A DNA stretch of 64,000 bases from Acanthamoeba castellanii str. Neff (lineage: Eukaryota > Discosea > Longamoebia > Acanthamoebidae). Below the pieces are notes generated by a model. It searched no databases. It worked only from the letters and a program-made list of their open reading frames with translations, and had not been told where the DNA came from. Positions 31,273-41,914 of the stretch are shown here, one piece after another; the stretch's first letter is position 1, and each line of letters opens with the position of its first letter. The stretch is taken from contig NW_004457490.1 of the NCBI RefSeq assembly GCF_000313135.1, forward strand, positions 97,092 through 161,091, given 5' to 3'. The translations under genes were made by a program, and so were the position numbers.

Positions 31273-33766
31273 ATGGAGAAGCGTTCTGGCCTCGCCTTCG
31301 TCTTCGTCTTCGTTCTTTGCCTTTCGCTCTTTGGTTTCGTGAGCGCCCAAACGGAGAAGAAACAAATCTCGTTGGCGGCCCACGAGAGATTTGAACATCT
31401 GCGGCACACGTTCGCGATCGAGGAAGAGGGAAGTGATGGAGGGGAGGGCGGGCACCTGGCGCCGTCGCCCTCGTGGGAATGCGACGTGTGCGAGGAGCTG
31501 GTCAAGGAAATCGTGCCCATCTTGAACTACAACCGATCGATGGGAGAAACCCAATTTCATCGCGAGATGGATGATCTCTGCGTTCGCTTCTTCGCCGATG
31601 ACGGCTGGCTCATCGGCTTCTGCCAGTACATCATATCCTCTACACTGTCCCTAAACACAGAATTTATTTATTTATTTATTTATTCTTTTAATTATCCTAT
31701 TCTTTTATTTATAATATAAATGAAACAGTAATTATATAAACTATTTTTAAATCCTCTTTATCATTTAAAAATAATGCAAAACAATGACTCCATAACTCTT
31801 GTACGTGGACTCGAATGGTCTGGAGTTCTACGAGATCATCGTCAAGAGGCAGCAGCCCCAACAGGCGTGCGCCCTGCTTGGCTATTGCGATCAACAACAG
31901 CGCACGCCAGGTCCCGTTCCTCTTCCACGCGTGTGTCATGTGCGTCGCGTTGGGTGTCGTGTGCGTGTGCGACGCTGGTATTAACATCATTTTAAACAGG
32001 CGAGGAGCGAGAGCGAGGTGAAGCAGCAGTCTGCGAGCGCTGGCCCACGCCACAACCAGGATCAGGAGCTGCAGAGCGACGCCTGGGCCTTCGTCGTATC
32101 TTCGGACATGCACATCGGCCAGGAGAGTGACAACGTACGGCGCGCGCGCGGGCACACACGTCCCATTCTTCTTCTTCTTTTCGTTCTCCTCCTCGCATTT
32201 CGCTTTGTTCGTTCTTTGATTGAGCTCAAATGTCGAGTGGTTCAAAACACCAGGCGCCCTGGCTCAATCGCGTGGCGATCGAGAAGATCAACAACCTCAC
32301 ACGACAGGAGAACATTAAGATGGTCTTCATCACAGGCAAGCGACACTTAACCTGCTTCGACTCTCTGTTTCACCGACCGGCGCTAACCCGTGCGCGGTGG
32401 TGCGTGTGCTGTTGGCGCGTGCAGGAGACATCACGAACTCGGCCATGCCGGAGCAGTGGACCAAGGCCAAGGAGGTGCTGTCCCACCTCAAGGTGCCCTA
32501 CCTGCCTGTCTTTGGGAACCACGACATCTGGAGCTACAACTCCACCTACGAGGAGCCCTACCCGACCGGTACCGGTTCCCTCCACTTTGCTTTCCTCCGC
32601 GCGTGTGCGTGTGCGGTGGTGCGTGTGCGTGTGCGTGTGCGGCCGAGTTCGATTGGGTTCACCGGACGATTGGGCGGCGGCGGGCAACAACGCAGGCGAC
32701 TTCAAGTTCGCTGCGACGTTTGGCGACGTGCTGGCCGATCCTGGTATTCCGGCGGCGCGCTACAGCTACAACAACAAGACGACGTACAACCCCGAGCACA
32801 ATATCAACTCCTGGTTCCAGGTATGTCCCCCCACACGCACCCCGAAGCACTGATCTGCTCACCTCGTTGGGTGTGTGTGTGTGGTGTGTGTGTGTGTCGT
32901 GCGTGTCACACAGAATTGGGAATTGCAGTACGACAACTTTGTGTTCTATGGGCTCGACTGGATCAGCAGGTGTGTCAAAACCACTCAGCCATCCGCCACT
33001 GAATGACTCACCTGTGCGCTGTGCGCGGGTGCTTGGGACTGCTGCAGAGCGCATGCGGTGAGCCAGTTGGGCTACAAGGGCGGCTGGCCGGGCGCGGCGC
33101 TGCAGAACTTTCCCGGCGGCACCTACCCTTGGCTCCAGCAAAGGTGCCCTGTCCTTCACACTACATCGGCACAGCTCTTGAAAGTTTGATTCTGATTGGC
33201 CGCACGCTTTGTGAAAATCCTTGTCAGGCTTGAGGCGTTGAAGAACGACAACAAGACCGTCGTCTTCCTCCAGCACCACCCCTTTGCCATGCCCATCTAC
33301 ATCCCCGAGATCATCTACTCGTTCTCCTACGAGGTCCGACCCATGTGCTCCATGTCGATTTCCTACCGTCCGATGCCATTGACATTCACACGACACACAC
33401 GACACACACACACGACACACACGACACACACGCAACGCGCCTGTCACGCGACACGCACGACACACGCGAACCCGACAGGACAAGACGCAGATCCTGAAGC
33501 TCATGATGGCGAACGGCCAGCAAGACAAGTACTGGGGCGTGATCGCCGGGCATCTGCACATCTGGTTCGACGGCCAGGCGTTCCCCTACACCCACCAGAG
33601 GTAACTGCATGGTCAGCACGCAGTGGCACTCCACGCGCATTCACTCACGCGGTCATGCAGGCAATGGCTGACGGAGGCGACGAAGACGGGGTCGTCGTTC
33701 ACGCTCGTCAAGGTGCGCGACGGCCGCATCGTCTCGCTCGAGAAGCTCTTTGGCTACGACTACTAG
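31273..33766 (+). CDS. secreted SapB - calcineurin-like metallophosphoesterase
   Basis: About ten exons. A signal peptide (FVFVFVLCLSLFGFVSA) and a saposin-B-like region (WECDVCEELVKEIVPIL, DDLCVRFFADDGWLIGFC) precede a metallophosphoesterase domain, the layout of acid sphingomyelinase-type proteins. Metal-site motifs are complete: VVSSDMHIGQ (D-x-H), ITGDITNSAMP (GD), VFGNHDIW (GNHD), QHHPFAMP (HH) and GVIAGHLHIWFD (GHxH). A substrate of sphingomyelin or phosphate-ester type is likely but not proven. The GDITNS motif is rebuilt only if the intron 32336-32424 uses a GC donor (GCAAGC...CAG). AT-rich and TGTGCG-rich introns alternate. It ends with SLEKLFGYDY, stop TAG at 33764. Probably lysosomal or secreted. 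Confidence 0.88.
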
Positions 33767-33843
33767 CTCTTTCTTGCTCATGAAAAATCAACATTCTCTA
33801 AAACCACAAAATGGCAAGCGGCCTTCTTCGAGAGGGGGGGAGC

Positions 33844-35565
33844 TCAGTTGTGCCGAATGGTGACGGAGAAGGGGCTGTTGACGGTCAGCGTGCCGTTGCA
33901 TTTGGTGCTGGCGGGCGAGTTGAGCTGCCACACGGGAGGCACGCTGGAACCATCGCTCAACTGCGGACACGCACAAGAAAAGAAAAAAACGCGAATCGCG
34001 CGTGAAGAAGCCAAGTGGTGTGTGGTCACGAACAAAAGAAAGATCGCCGTGGCGTACCACGAGCTTCATGTCGTAGAAGGAGACGGGGCCAGAGGCAAAC
34101 TGGGCGCAATCAGTAACGTCATAGGTCTCCAGCGTCACATCGACCCAGTTGAACTTTCGCCCTGCGCGTGTCACCATGCGCGTTGGTCGTTAAGCCGGAG
34201 CGCACACATCGGAGGCTGGTTGGAAATCACAGCGTACCGGCATCGGGCACGGTCAGCTGCGTGGACTGCCTTCCGAAGCTCGAGTAGACCACCCAGTTAT
34301 CTGTAAACAAAAAAGAACGAAGAGAGAGAAAAGAAAAAATGAAGACGATCAGAGCGGGGGGAAAGAGAAGAGCAGGAAACAAACAGCCCGCGAGCGTACC
34401 GCCGGACTGGTCGATGACGCCGTCCAAGACATCTCCCGGGCCAAAACCCGAAATCGGAGTCGATTGGTGCGCCTGGCCTGCACATACACACGAGTCGTGT
34501 GAGCAGCTCATCGCCTTGGGCGTAGCGCCATCTTGAAGTCTCTCTTTTCATGAATTAGGGGGCGGAGCTGGTCACACACCTTGAGGGCAACAGTTCCAAG
34601 AGGAGAAGGTCCACCCGTTCGTGTAGTACGTCAAAACGGGCTGCAGGATGGTCACGCCAATCTGCAGCGCCAGCAAGACTCGCGTCAGTACTACGTGGCC
34701 AAATAGTGAGCGTTGTTTTTGCGCGTGCGTGTGTTGTGTGTTGTGTGGTGTGCGTGTGCGTGTGCGTGTGCGTGTGGGTCCCGTACACCGGTCTGGAAGT
34801 TCTCGCTGCCGATGAACCAGTAGAGGAGGCCTCCCATGTTCTTGGGCGTCTGAGGCACGGTGTAGCGACCTCTGCGCAGAGTGCGCGCATGAGCTATGCG
34901 CGATAGGGGAGGGAGGGGGCAAGCGGGAAGGGTCGGTGCGCGTACGAGAAGTAGTGCACGAGCTGCGACGGGTAGTAGCCGACGTAGTCCAACCAACCTA
35001 CCCCGCCGCAAGAGCACACGCACACGCACCACCGCACACGCACACGGAAGGTGAGGCCAAGTAGAGGGCATGGCGGGACGAGACGGCGAACCGTTGGAGG
35101 GCGGGAAGGTCTCGGTCGGGACGTCGGAACCGGCGGGCTGGCTGCTCTGGCTCAGGCGGGCCTCGGTCGCGGCCATGCGCTCCTTCAGCCACGCCACGCA
35201 CTCGGGGCGCGTAGGCAGCTGTAAAATTATTTATTTATTGGTAAAAATAATAATATGAATAGTAAATAATAAATAAAAGAATAATAGGAGATAAAAAACG
35301 CACATGAACGTCTCCTTCAGGATGAGCGACGTGGACGCCGCCCTCGACCTCGCGGATTGTGGCGCCGCTCCTCACTCTGTGGACGCTAGAGGACAGAGAA
35401 GAAGATGAAGGTGAATACCGGGTTGGGGGGGGGGTGACGTTGTGCCGGGGGTCAGCCTCGGTACCAAGTCTCAGGCATCATTCCGAAGGGGGTGGGAATG
35501 TGGCCCATGCCATGAGTAGCCACGGCCAACAGGCCGATGCACATCAACACCGCCAAGGCCTTCAT
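33844..35565 (-). CDS. predicted secreted beta-sandwich protein
   Basis: Starts with a signal peptide, MKALAVLMCIGLLAVATHG. After a linker (TRPECVAWLKERMAATEARL) a string of short exons encodes what looks like a lectin- or glucanase-like beta-sandwich: RGRYTVPQTPKNMGGLLYWF, SENFQTGIGVTILQPVLTYY, TNGWTFSSWNCCPQG, ISGFGPGDVLDGVID, NWVVYSSFGRQSTQLTVP, FNWVDVTLETYDVTDCAQF, VSFYDMKLV and CNGTLTVNSPFSVTIRHN. Similar strands occur in secreted fungal and bacterial carbohydrate-related proteins, but I cannot name the family with confidence. Cys pairs (NCC, DCAQ, TKCN) suggest disulfides. The stop is TGA at 33844. No retention motif or membrane helix is seen after the signal. Exon ends are approximate. 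Confidence 0.65.
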
Positions 35566-35752
35566 CTTGGTAGCGAGCGCGTAACTGTAACAAGACAGTT
35601 TTGCGAGCTGTCGACGTGCCGGGTATAAGGGGCAAGTTTCAGTTTTGTTTCAGTTGGCTTTCTCTCTTCATGCCACCCCCTTGTCCACGAGCTCGAGATG
35701 GGGTTGCGATTTGATTATTGAAGATTGAACTCAGCGCAAGCGAATTGCAGAA

Positions 35753-36449
35753 ATGGTGCGATACATGGTGTGCCTGGACTCATCAGATGATGCCCCTAAG
35801 GTGCGAGCTCCTCGCCAGGCCTGTAGAAACATTGAAGATTAACTCTGTGTGCGCTCGTGCGCATCTCTCGCAGATCTTCCAACGTTGCCTTGAGATGGTC
35901 GTCAACCCTCATGCATCCATCCATCTGCAGAGTGCTTCTTCTTAACGTTGATGTTGTGCTTTGTTCCCAACCTTCAGGCAAGTAAGGCTGGAGGTGAGGA
36001 CGAGCCGCACGTGTTGCTCGTGGGCGTCGCGGAGACCTACCGCCGCAGTAAGGTCATCAACGTGCTGCGCGTGGACTTTGACCTTCAGGTGTTGGACAAG
36101 GCCAACAAGCACATCATCAAAGACACGCAAGGTCATTCCTCCTTTGCGCGGTCGTGCGTGTGCGGTCGTGTGTGCGTGTGCGTGTGCGGTGGGCTGACCG
36201 GACGTACGCACGCACAGAGATGCTTGAGGACTTCAAGGGCGAACTGACAAAGCGAGGGGTGCAGGCCAGCGTGGTGGTCGAGTCGGGCGACCCGCGCGAG
36301 AAGCTGTGCGAGGTGGCCGAGCGAGAGCGGCCCGACCTCATGATGCTGGGCCACCGCGCCACCAGGCTCCACCACCTCGCTCAGGTGGGCAGCGTCGTAC
36401 TCCACTGCGTCGAGCACGCACCCTGTCCGTCTACATCGTGCGCGTGTAG
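35753..36449 (+). CDS. universal stress protein (UspA) domain protein
   Basis: At least four exons. The first, MVRYMVCLDSSDDAPK, is the UspA opening strand; later exons give HVLLVGVAETYRRSKVINVL and MLEDFKGELTKRGVQASVVV, then ESGDPREKLCEVAERERPDL and MMLGHRATRLHHLAQ with the UspA G-(2x)-G-type loop region, and VGSVVLHCVEHAPCP. The typical end is HAPCPVxIVR. Here the frame slips exactly after HAPCP: one C missing at 36427-36428 would give PVYIVRV and a stop at 36447. Read as assembled, the frame runs to 36507 with unrelated residues. Usp proteins bind ATP or act as stress-response regulators. The small size (about 150 residues) suggests a single domain. Confidence 0.8.
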
Positions 36450-36531
36450 CGTCATCCACTCTACAACATCAACATCATTACTCTACGTTTGCCAATCAAA
36501 AGATTGAGTGTTACATTGGGGTTCTCTGGAT

Positions 36532-36799
36532 TCAGCCGCGGACGACGTTGGTCACTTGGCCGGCTTCGTCGACGTACACGCGGGCGCGGTCCGTGCGGTA
36601 GTCCATGGTGACAAAAGTGTCCGGCGGCACGACCTGCACGTTGGTCACTTCGGGCAAAGCGGCCTGGACGGCACGCACCGCTTCGGCCGCGGGCTTGCCC
36701 ACCAGTGCGCGAAATCTACTTCTTCTGTAAAGATGTTGATGTTGTTCGCCCGGGGCACATCGTGCAAGCCATCGTGTGTAGGGGCGACGTGCCAGACAT
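36532..36799 (-). CDS. potato inhibitor I-family serine protease inhibitor
   Basis: A tiny two-exon gene. Exon 1 (36789-36799) is only 11 nt and codes Met-Ser-Gly plus two bases; exon 2 (36532-36724) gives the rest, 67 residues in total. The sequence RALVGKPAAEAVRAVQAALP, then VTNVQVVPPDTFVTMDYRTD and RARVYVDEAGQVTNVVRG, is the classic potato inhibitor I / chymotrypsin inhibitor 2 fold: G-K-x-x-x-x-A helix, a binding loop, then D-R-x-R-V-x-V-D. The reactive-site loop VTM-DY puts Met at P1, as in CI-2, which suggests chymotrypsin/elastase-like targets. It lacks Cys and a clear signal peptide, so it may act in the cytosol. Intron 36725-36788 begins GTCGCC and ends ACAG. Confidence 0.87.
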
Positions 36800-36986
36800 G
36801 ATTTACTGTGCTGCTGTTGTTGTTCGTTTGTGCAGTTGTTTCTAGATTGCTTGTGGGCCTCTTCCGTGCGCCCGAAATAATAAAATGCCAAGCATTCCTT
36901 TCAAATATTGTTTAGTCGGAATGTGGAATGCCAGATATTTCGTCGAAAAACCGCTCTGCCGACAAGGCGGAGCACAGCCGCGCTCA

Positions 36987-38800
36987 TCATCTCTTCCTCT
37001 TGCCGAGCTCCACCTTGGCGTCGGTATCGTCGGCTCCTTCTTCGGTGCCTGCGGCAGCCTCCTTCTCGCCGGCGTCCTCGTACCGCGCTTCCTCCTCGGT
37101 CTCCTCCTGCTTCATCTTCCCCTTCTCCTCCGCCTTCTCCTCGGTCTTGATCCTCTTGGCCGAAGAAGCCGAAGTTGACTTCGATGTTGATGTCGACGTG
37201 GATCTCGAAGAAGACGATGACGATGCGCCTCTGCCCCTGGCCGCAGGTTTGCCGCGGGCCGCGGCGGCGGGCTTGCCTCGACCCCGGCCACGGCCGGCGA
37301 CGCCCTTGCCCTTGGGGTCCTCCTTCTTCTTCTGCGGCGACGAGGTGGCCTTGCCCATGTTGGCGACGAAGCCGTCGAGCCGGCCCTGCACGGCGGAGCC
37401 GCGCGCCTTCTTCAGCTTCTCAATGCCCTTGCGCACGCGCTCCTCGTTGAACTGCTTCTCCTTGACCAGATACTGCAGCAGGCCCTCCTCGTCCGGCTCG
37501 CCCCACTTGAGCTCCACCTGGTCCCCAGGCGTGACCTGAGGCAGCAACGACATGTCAGGCGCACGCACATACCACACGACACACGCAACAACAGGATACG
37601 ACACACACACGGCACACACGACACACACGACACACACGGCACACACAGAGGATGAAAGGTGTACGTCGGGGTGCTTGAAGAGCTCGCGGACGGCCTCGTA
37701 GGGGAATGGCTCGGGGAGCGGATACTTGGCCTTGTCGAGGTTCTTGAGAGTGCCCTCGATGGAGCCGTACTTCCGGATCATCTCCAGCGCTCGCTTCGGG
37801 CCAATACCTGTCGACCGTCACATGCGGATCGTACGGTAAGCAGTTCATGTCGACGCTCAGTTGATTGAATGCGCTTTGCAGAAGAGAGAGAGCGCGCGTC
37901 GCACCTCGGATTGTGTCACAGTAGTCGCAGCCGGCCAGGATACACAAATCGATGAACTGCTCCATCGTCATGCCAAACCCCTTGAGCACTGATGATCATT
38001 AGAAAAAAGTAGTGCGGCGCACGTGTGAGTAGAATGCCAAAGAAAGAAGAGGGCCCGGCCTGGGCGCCTGGTGAAGGGTACCCTTCTCGAGATCGATCTC
38101 GATGATGGGCTTCTTCTGGGCCTCGGCGTAGTTGAGGTGGCGGAGGAGAATGGGCGTGGCAAAGGTGAGCGAGTCCATGTCCTCGGACCCGGTGGCAAAG
38201 ACTTTGCCCGCGCGGCACAGCTCGGCGCACTGGGCCTCGGCTTCGGTGGGCGCCTCGACCACGGGGATGCCCATGAGGCGGAGCAGCTTCTTGCACTCTT
38301 CGTTGTGCTTGGGCGTGACGTGCACGGTACGCTTCTCCAGCTTGCGCATGGTCTCGGTGTCGCCGAGCTCGGTGGCCTCCTCCAGGCCCTGCTCGGCCTC
38401 CTTCTTCTTGGCAGACCGCTTCTTGAGCTCGGTGCCCTTCATCACCGGCGGGCGACCATCGAAAACGTACACCGGCTTGATTCCGTAGGCGATCAAGCGC
38501 AGCGTGCGTGACCAGATGCCCATCAAGTGGCTGCAAAGACGAATTAATATAATAATTAATAAATTAAGCAACAAATAAAATCAGCAAGATTAACGTGAAG
38601 TCTAGAGCGCACCTCGTGGTTTCGCCGGCCTCATCGGTAAGCCATATGCCGGTGTCCGGGCGGATGGAAATCAAGAACGCGTAGAGGGCCATGGAGGCGT
38701 CAATTGCCACCTTGCGGCCGAAGTAGTGCTTCACTTCGGTTTCCTTCAGCGCCTCGGGGCAGGTATCGCCTATGAGCTGTGTCAATCCCTTGATGCCCAT
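36987..38800 (-). CDS. fen1: flap endonuclease 1
   Basis: Five or more exons. [20 protein letters not shown] is the FEN1 N-terminus; [17 protein letters not shown] and the intermediate motif [20 protein letters not shown] carry the metal-binding acidic residues, followed by [20 protein letters not shown] and the helix-2-turn-helix segment [27 protein letters not shown]. The PCNA-interacting motif QGRLDGFV is present. FEN1 cuts 5' flaps in Okazaki maturation and long-patch repair. The C-terminal extension after the PIP box is unusual: Arg-Gly repeats ([20 protein letters not shown]), a Ser/Thr/Lys run, and an acidic tail ending VELGKRKR, about 100 residues, longer than in most FEN1 proteins. 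All catalytic acidic positions that I could check are intact. Confidence 0.95.
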
Positions 38801-39203
38801 GTTCGGTCCTTCTCGTACGCCAGCTGTTCGGCAGTGAGTCAAGATGAGCTCTTGCTGTCGCCCACAGCTACTGTTCAACGGTTCTCGGAACACTTTCCCG
38901 CCAAATGATTTCATTTGAAAATATGTTTTCCTTGTGCACAAGGAGGGAAAATGGCGTGAGGAAATGCTTCAAAACGGCCACCCAGCTGATTGCTTCACTC
39001 CCAACGCCCAAGTGCTCTGCTTGTTGGCGCCATCTTCTTCGCCTTCGCTGCGGTCTGAGCTCGTGCGAACAGAGTGCATGAGCCATTCGGCGTGAGGTGA
39101 ACAAGAGCTGAGAAATGGCTCAGAATACTGTGCCCTACACAGCTGGACGCAGACCACCAGTGCGTGATTGTAAATCAAACAAACAACGGAAGGAGAGGAG
39201 ACG
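38801..39203. other. intergenic region between divergent genes
   Basis: About 400 bp separating fen1 (-) from the dioxygenase gene (+). It should contain both promoters. No repeat, RNA gene or long open frame with coding character was found; I see nothing else in it. Confidence 0.35.
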
Positions 39204-40689
39204 ATGCAAATAGAGCGATCGAGGGAGGAGAGGGTGTGCAAGGCGGCGGCCATCGAGCCGGCCGTGCTGAGCCTCCCGCTCAACGACGAGCAGCTGCGAC
39301 AATACGACGCCGACGGCTACCTCGTCGTGCCCGGCGTGGTGGAGCCCCAGCTCTGCGATAGCATCGTCGCAGAGACCTGGGAGCGACTCGACAGCTTCTT
39401 CGGCCTCAAGCCTGGTTCGTTTTAATCTTCTACTACTTCAACTAGTTCTACACAATTCAACTGACGACCCGTCGTCGGCTCCAGAGGCAGAGAAGCCCTG
39501 GGCCAAGCTGCCCATGCACAGCTGCGTCGACCTGTGGCATGTGCCGGGCCTGTACGAGCTGCGCCAGCACCCGCACGTCTACTCGGTCTTTGCCCAGCTC
39601 TACGAGACCCACAAGCTGTGCGTTAGCATCGACCGCGTCAGCGTCAAGCCCACCAAATACGTACGTCTGTCGTCTCCTAGGATTGTGGAAGAAGCAGAAG
39701 TAGAAGAAGACCAAGGAGTGCTCATGACTTTCGTCATCAACGTCATCATTAGGACGAGGACGGGAACGTGGGCACGAACGAAGGGCTGCCGGTGCACACG
39801 GACTGGAACTTCTGGAAGCGCTCCGAAGCCTACCCCGAGATCCAGGGCGGGATCTGCCTTGCCGACTGCCCCGTGGGCGGTGGCGGCTTCTTCTGCATTC
39901 CTGGTACATAGACTTCTACTCTGTTCATCGCGTTTGCCGTTTCTAACTGTTCAACTCACGAGTTGTGTGGTGTGCTGTATGCTGTGGTGCTCGTGTGTGT
40001 GTGTTGTGTGTGCGTGTGCGTGTGCGGTTTAAGGCTTCCACAAGCCAGAAGTGATCGCCGACTACAAGCGGCGATTCGAGAGTGGTGAGTTTGGCGACAA
40101 CCGCATCCCGCACTCCATGTTCGTCAGCTTCGCCGACAAGGAGTACGCCCGCGACCACGTGATCGAGGTGCCGCTCAAAAAGGGGGACCTCGTCGTGTGG
40201 AACAGCTGCCTCCCGCACAACGGCGGCCAGAACACCATCCCGGGCCTCTGGCGGCTGCAGGCCTTCGTGCGCTTCCTGGCCCTAGACGGACCCTTCGTCA
40301 CGCCCGAGATCGCCAAGGACCACCGGTTCTACCGCAAGGTGGCCTTCGCCGCCACGCAGTCCGGCGAGAAGCCCACCCACTACTCCACAGGCACCAAACG
40401 CCGCAGACTAATTCTGTCCCACACCTTTCCTGACATAGGCGTGCGTGCGGTGGTGTGTGTCGTGTGTCGTGTGTCGGGGAGTTCAGGCAATGCGGTGAGA
40501 GGACAGGCCAAGACGAAGGACAGGGAGAAGGAGATACACGCGCCCCCCGTCCTCAGCCCTCTGGGCCGGCGCATCTGGGGCGTGGACAAGTGGCCCAGCA
40601 AGCCCCGGCAGACCCCGAGGGACGACTCAGCTGCAGCAGCTGCAGTTGCTGCCGATCGAGTGGACGCAGAGCAGCCTGCAAGCCAGTGA
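39204..40689 (+). CDS. phytanoyl-CoA dioxygenase (PhyH) family protein
   Basis: Five or so exons. The N-terminal part LNDEQLRQYDADGYLVVPGV is typical of PhyH proteins; PVHTDWNFWKRSEAYPEIQG gives the HxD iron-binding pair, ICLADCPVGGGGFFCIPG precedes the loop, and CLPHNGGQNTIPGLWRLQAF gives the distal His and the Arg that binds 2-oxoglutarate. The fold is a Fe(II)/2-oxoglutarate oxygenase. Substrates vary widely (phytanoyl-CoA, ectoine, others), so the reaction is not assigned. PLGRRIWGVDKWP near the end resembles the terminal helix of the family; an Ala/Asp-rich tail follows, stop 40687. One intron at about 40415-40490 has a GTGTGTCGTGT tract, and its exact ends are uncertain. About 330 residues. 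Confidence 0.87.
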
Positions 40690-40970
40690 GGTTCGAAAGA
40701 TCATCAATTCTAGCACACAACTTGAAAACACAACACAAGAAACAAGGGTCGGCTGAAGAAGGCCAACTTTGTTCATCGTGGCTCGTTTCTCGTCCTTGTG
40801 GAGAGGGTTGCAGTCATAGCCAAAGCAGGTCAGAGGCAACGTTGTGTTTTCATATTTTTGGACATAAGGCACAGGAAAATGTGATATCGGTCACACCACA
40901 GACCTGACTCAGGCAGTCCGCTTCCCTTCCCTACCAAAACCTTCCACCTTCCACGTGAAAAGGCCTCCCC

Positions 40971-41462
40971 ATGGCTGCTGCTAGGTCTCCACCTGACTGG
41001 AAGCGCTTTACTAAGCTGACCCTCAGTACCCTGGCCGAAACGAATGGTGTGTTTCTCGGCACGACCTTCGTGGCCATCGGCCTAGGACCAGGAGAGAGCA
41101 CTGACGGGTTGCTGACGAACTGGGCCTTGTTCTGCGGGGTCGTTGCCTTCGTGTGCTTTCTCACCTCTACCATCCTCGCGTTGACATCTCTCGTGGTCGG
41201 ACTACTGAAAGACAGTGATGTGGGCAAGACAGTCAAGACCGAAAAAACGATGGCCATTGTTGCTGCGCTCTTGACAGCCCTGGGTCTGGTTTGGCTCCTG
41301 GCTTCGGCGGTGCTCATCGTCCAGGCCAGGATCGGTCCTGCATTCTCGATAGGAAGCGGCCTCTCCACGGCCACCGTGTTCATAGCTTCAGCACCGGTTG
41401 TGGTCATCTGTGGTTGTGGAATATACTTGTGTATCTTCGTCGGGAAGAGACTGATGCAATAG
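40971..41462 (+). CDS. small integral membrane protein, single exon
   Basis: An intronless 163-residue protein with no family that I recognise. Hydrophobic segments at about residues 25-40 (weak), 50-77 (WALFCGVVAFVCFLTSTILA), 92-117 (MAIVAALLTALGLVWLLASA) and 127-155 (STATVFIASAPVVVICGCGI) suggest three to four membrane helices. Short charged loops (LLKDSDVGKTVKTEKT) lie between helices two and three. No signal peptide and no retention motif is clear. It resembles orphan plant/amoeba membrane proteins (Pro/Leu/Ile/Ala/Gly-rich), which is only a composition-based remark. The start is the first ATG; AUG context is ccccATGg. Confidence 0.65.
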   Translation: MAAARSPPDWKRFTKLTLSTLAETNGVFLGTTFVAIGLGPGESTDGLLTNWALFCGVVAFVCFLTSTILALTSLVVGLLKDSDVGKTVKTEKTMAIVAALLTALGLVWLLASAVLIVQARIGPAFSIGSGLSTATVFIASAPVVVICGCGIYLCIFVGKRLMQ

Positions 41463-41914
41463 TGTTTCATACAAAAGACTTCTTCTTAGCTGCGTCTTTG
41501 TTGTTGTTGTTGGCACGTGCTGGTGCCGATGGAGGAGGCGCGGTTCAACGGGGCGCTGGCAGGCAGTTGAGGCGGCTGGGTGGGCAGGCGTGATTGGACG
41601 TGATCACGGACGTGGGTTCGCCGCTGCCCTTGCTGGTCCTTCTGGCGCGTGTGCTTGGGGGCGACGTCGAGAGTGTGGTGGTGTCAGCAGATCAGTTGTG
41701 CCGTGGGTCGTTGGTATCTGGTCGGTGTATGTTGGTGCGTTCAACTGCACCCAAAAACTGTTGACTGTGTCGTGGTGGCAAAGTTGCGCCGAGGGAGGCA
41801 AGCAAGGACTGTGGACTGTGATAGATGTTTCGCCGCTGCACTTATTGAGGCCCCGGTACAAAAACAAAACGGCCTGTACGAGTCACCATCATCACCATCA
41901 GCTCCACCAGATCA

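Noticed and set aside
31273..31640. Viral or bacterial origin of the SapB-phosphoesterase gene
   Set aside because: It has many introns and the usual eukaryotic sphingomyelinase-type layout; there is no sign of transfer.
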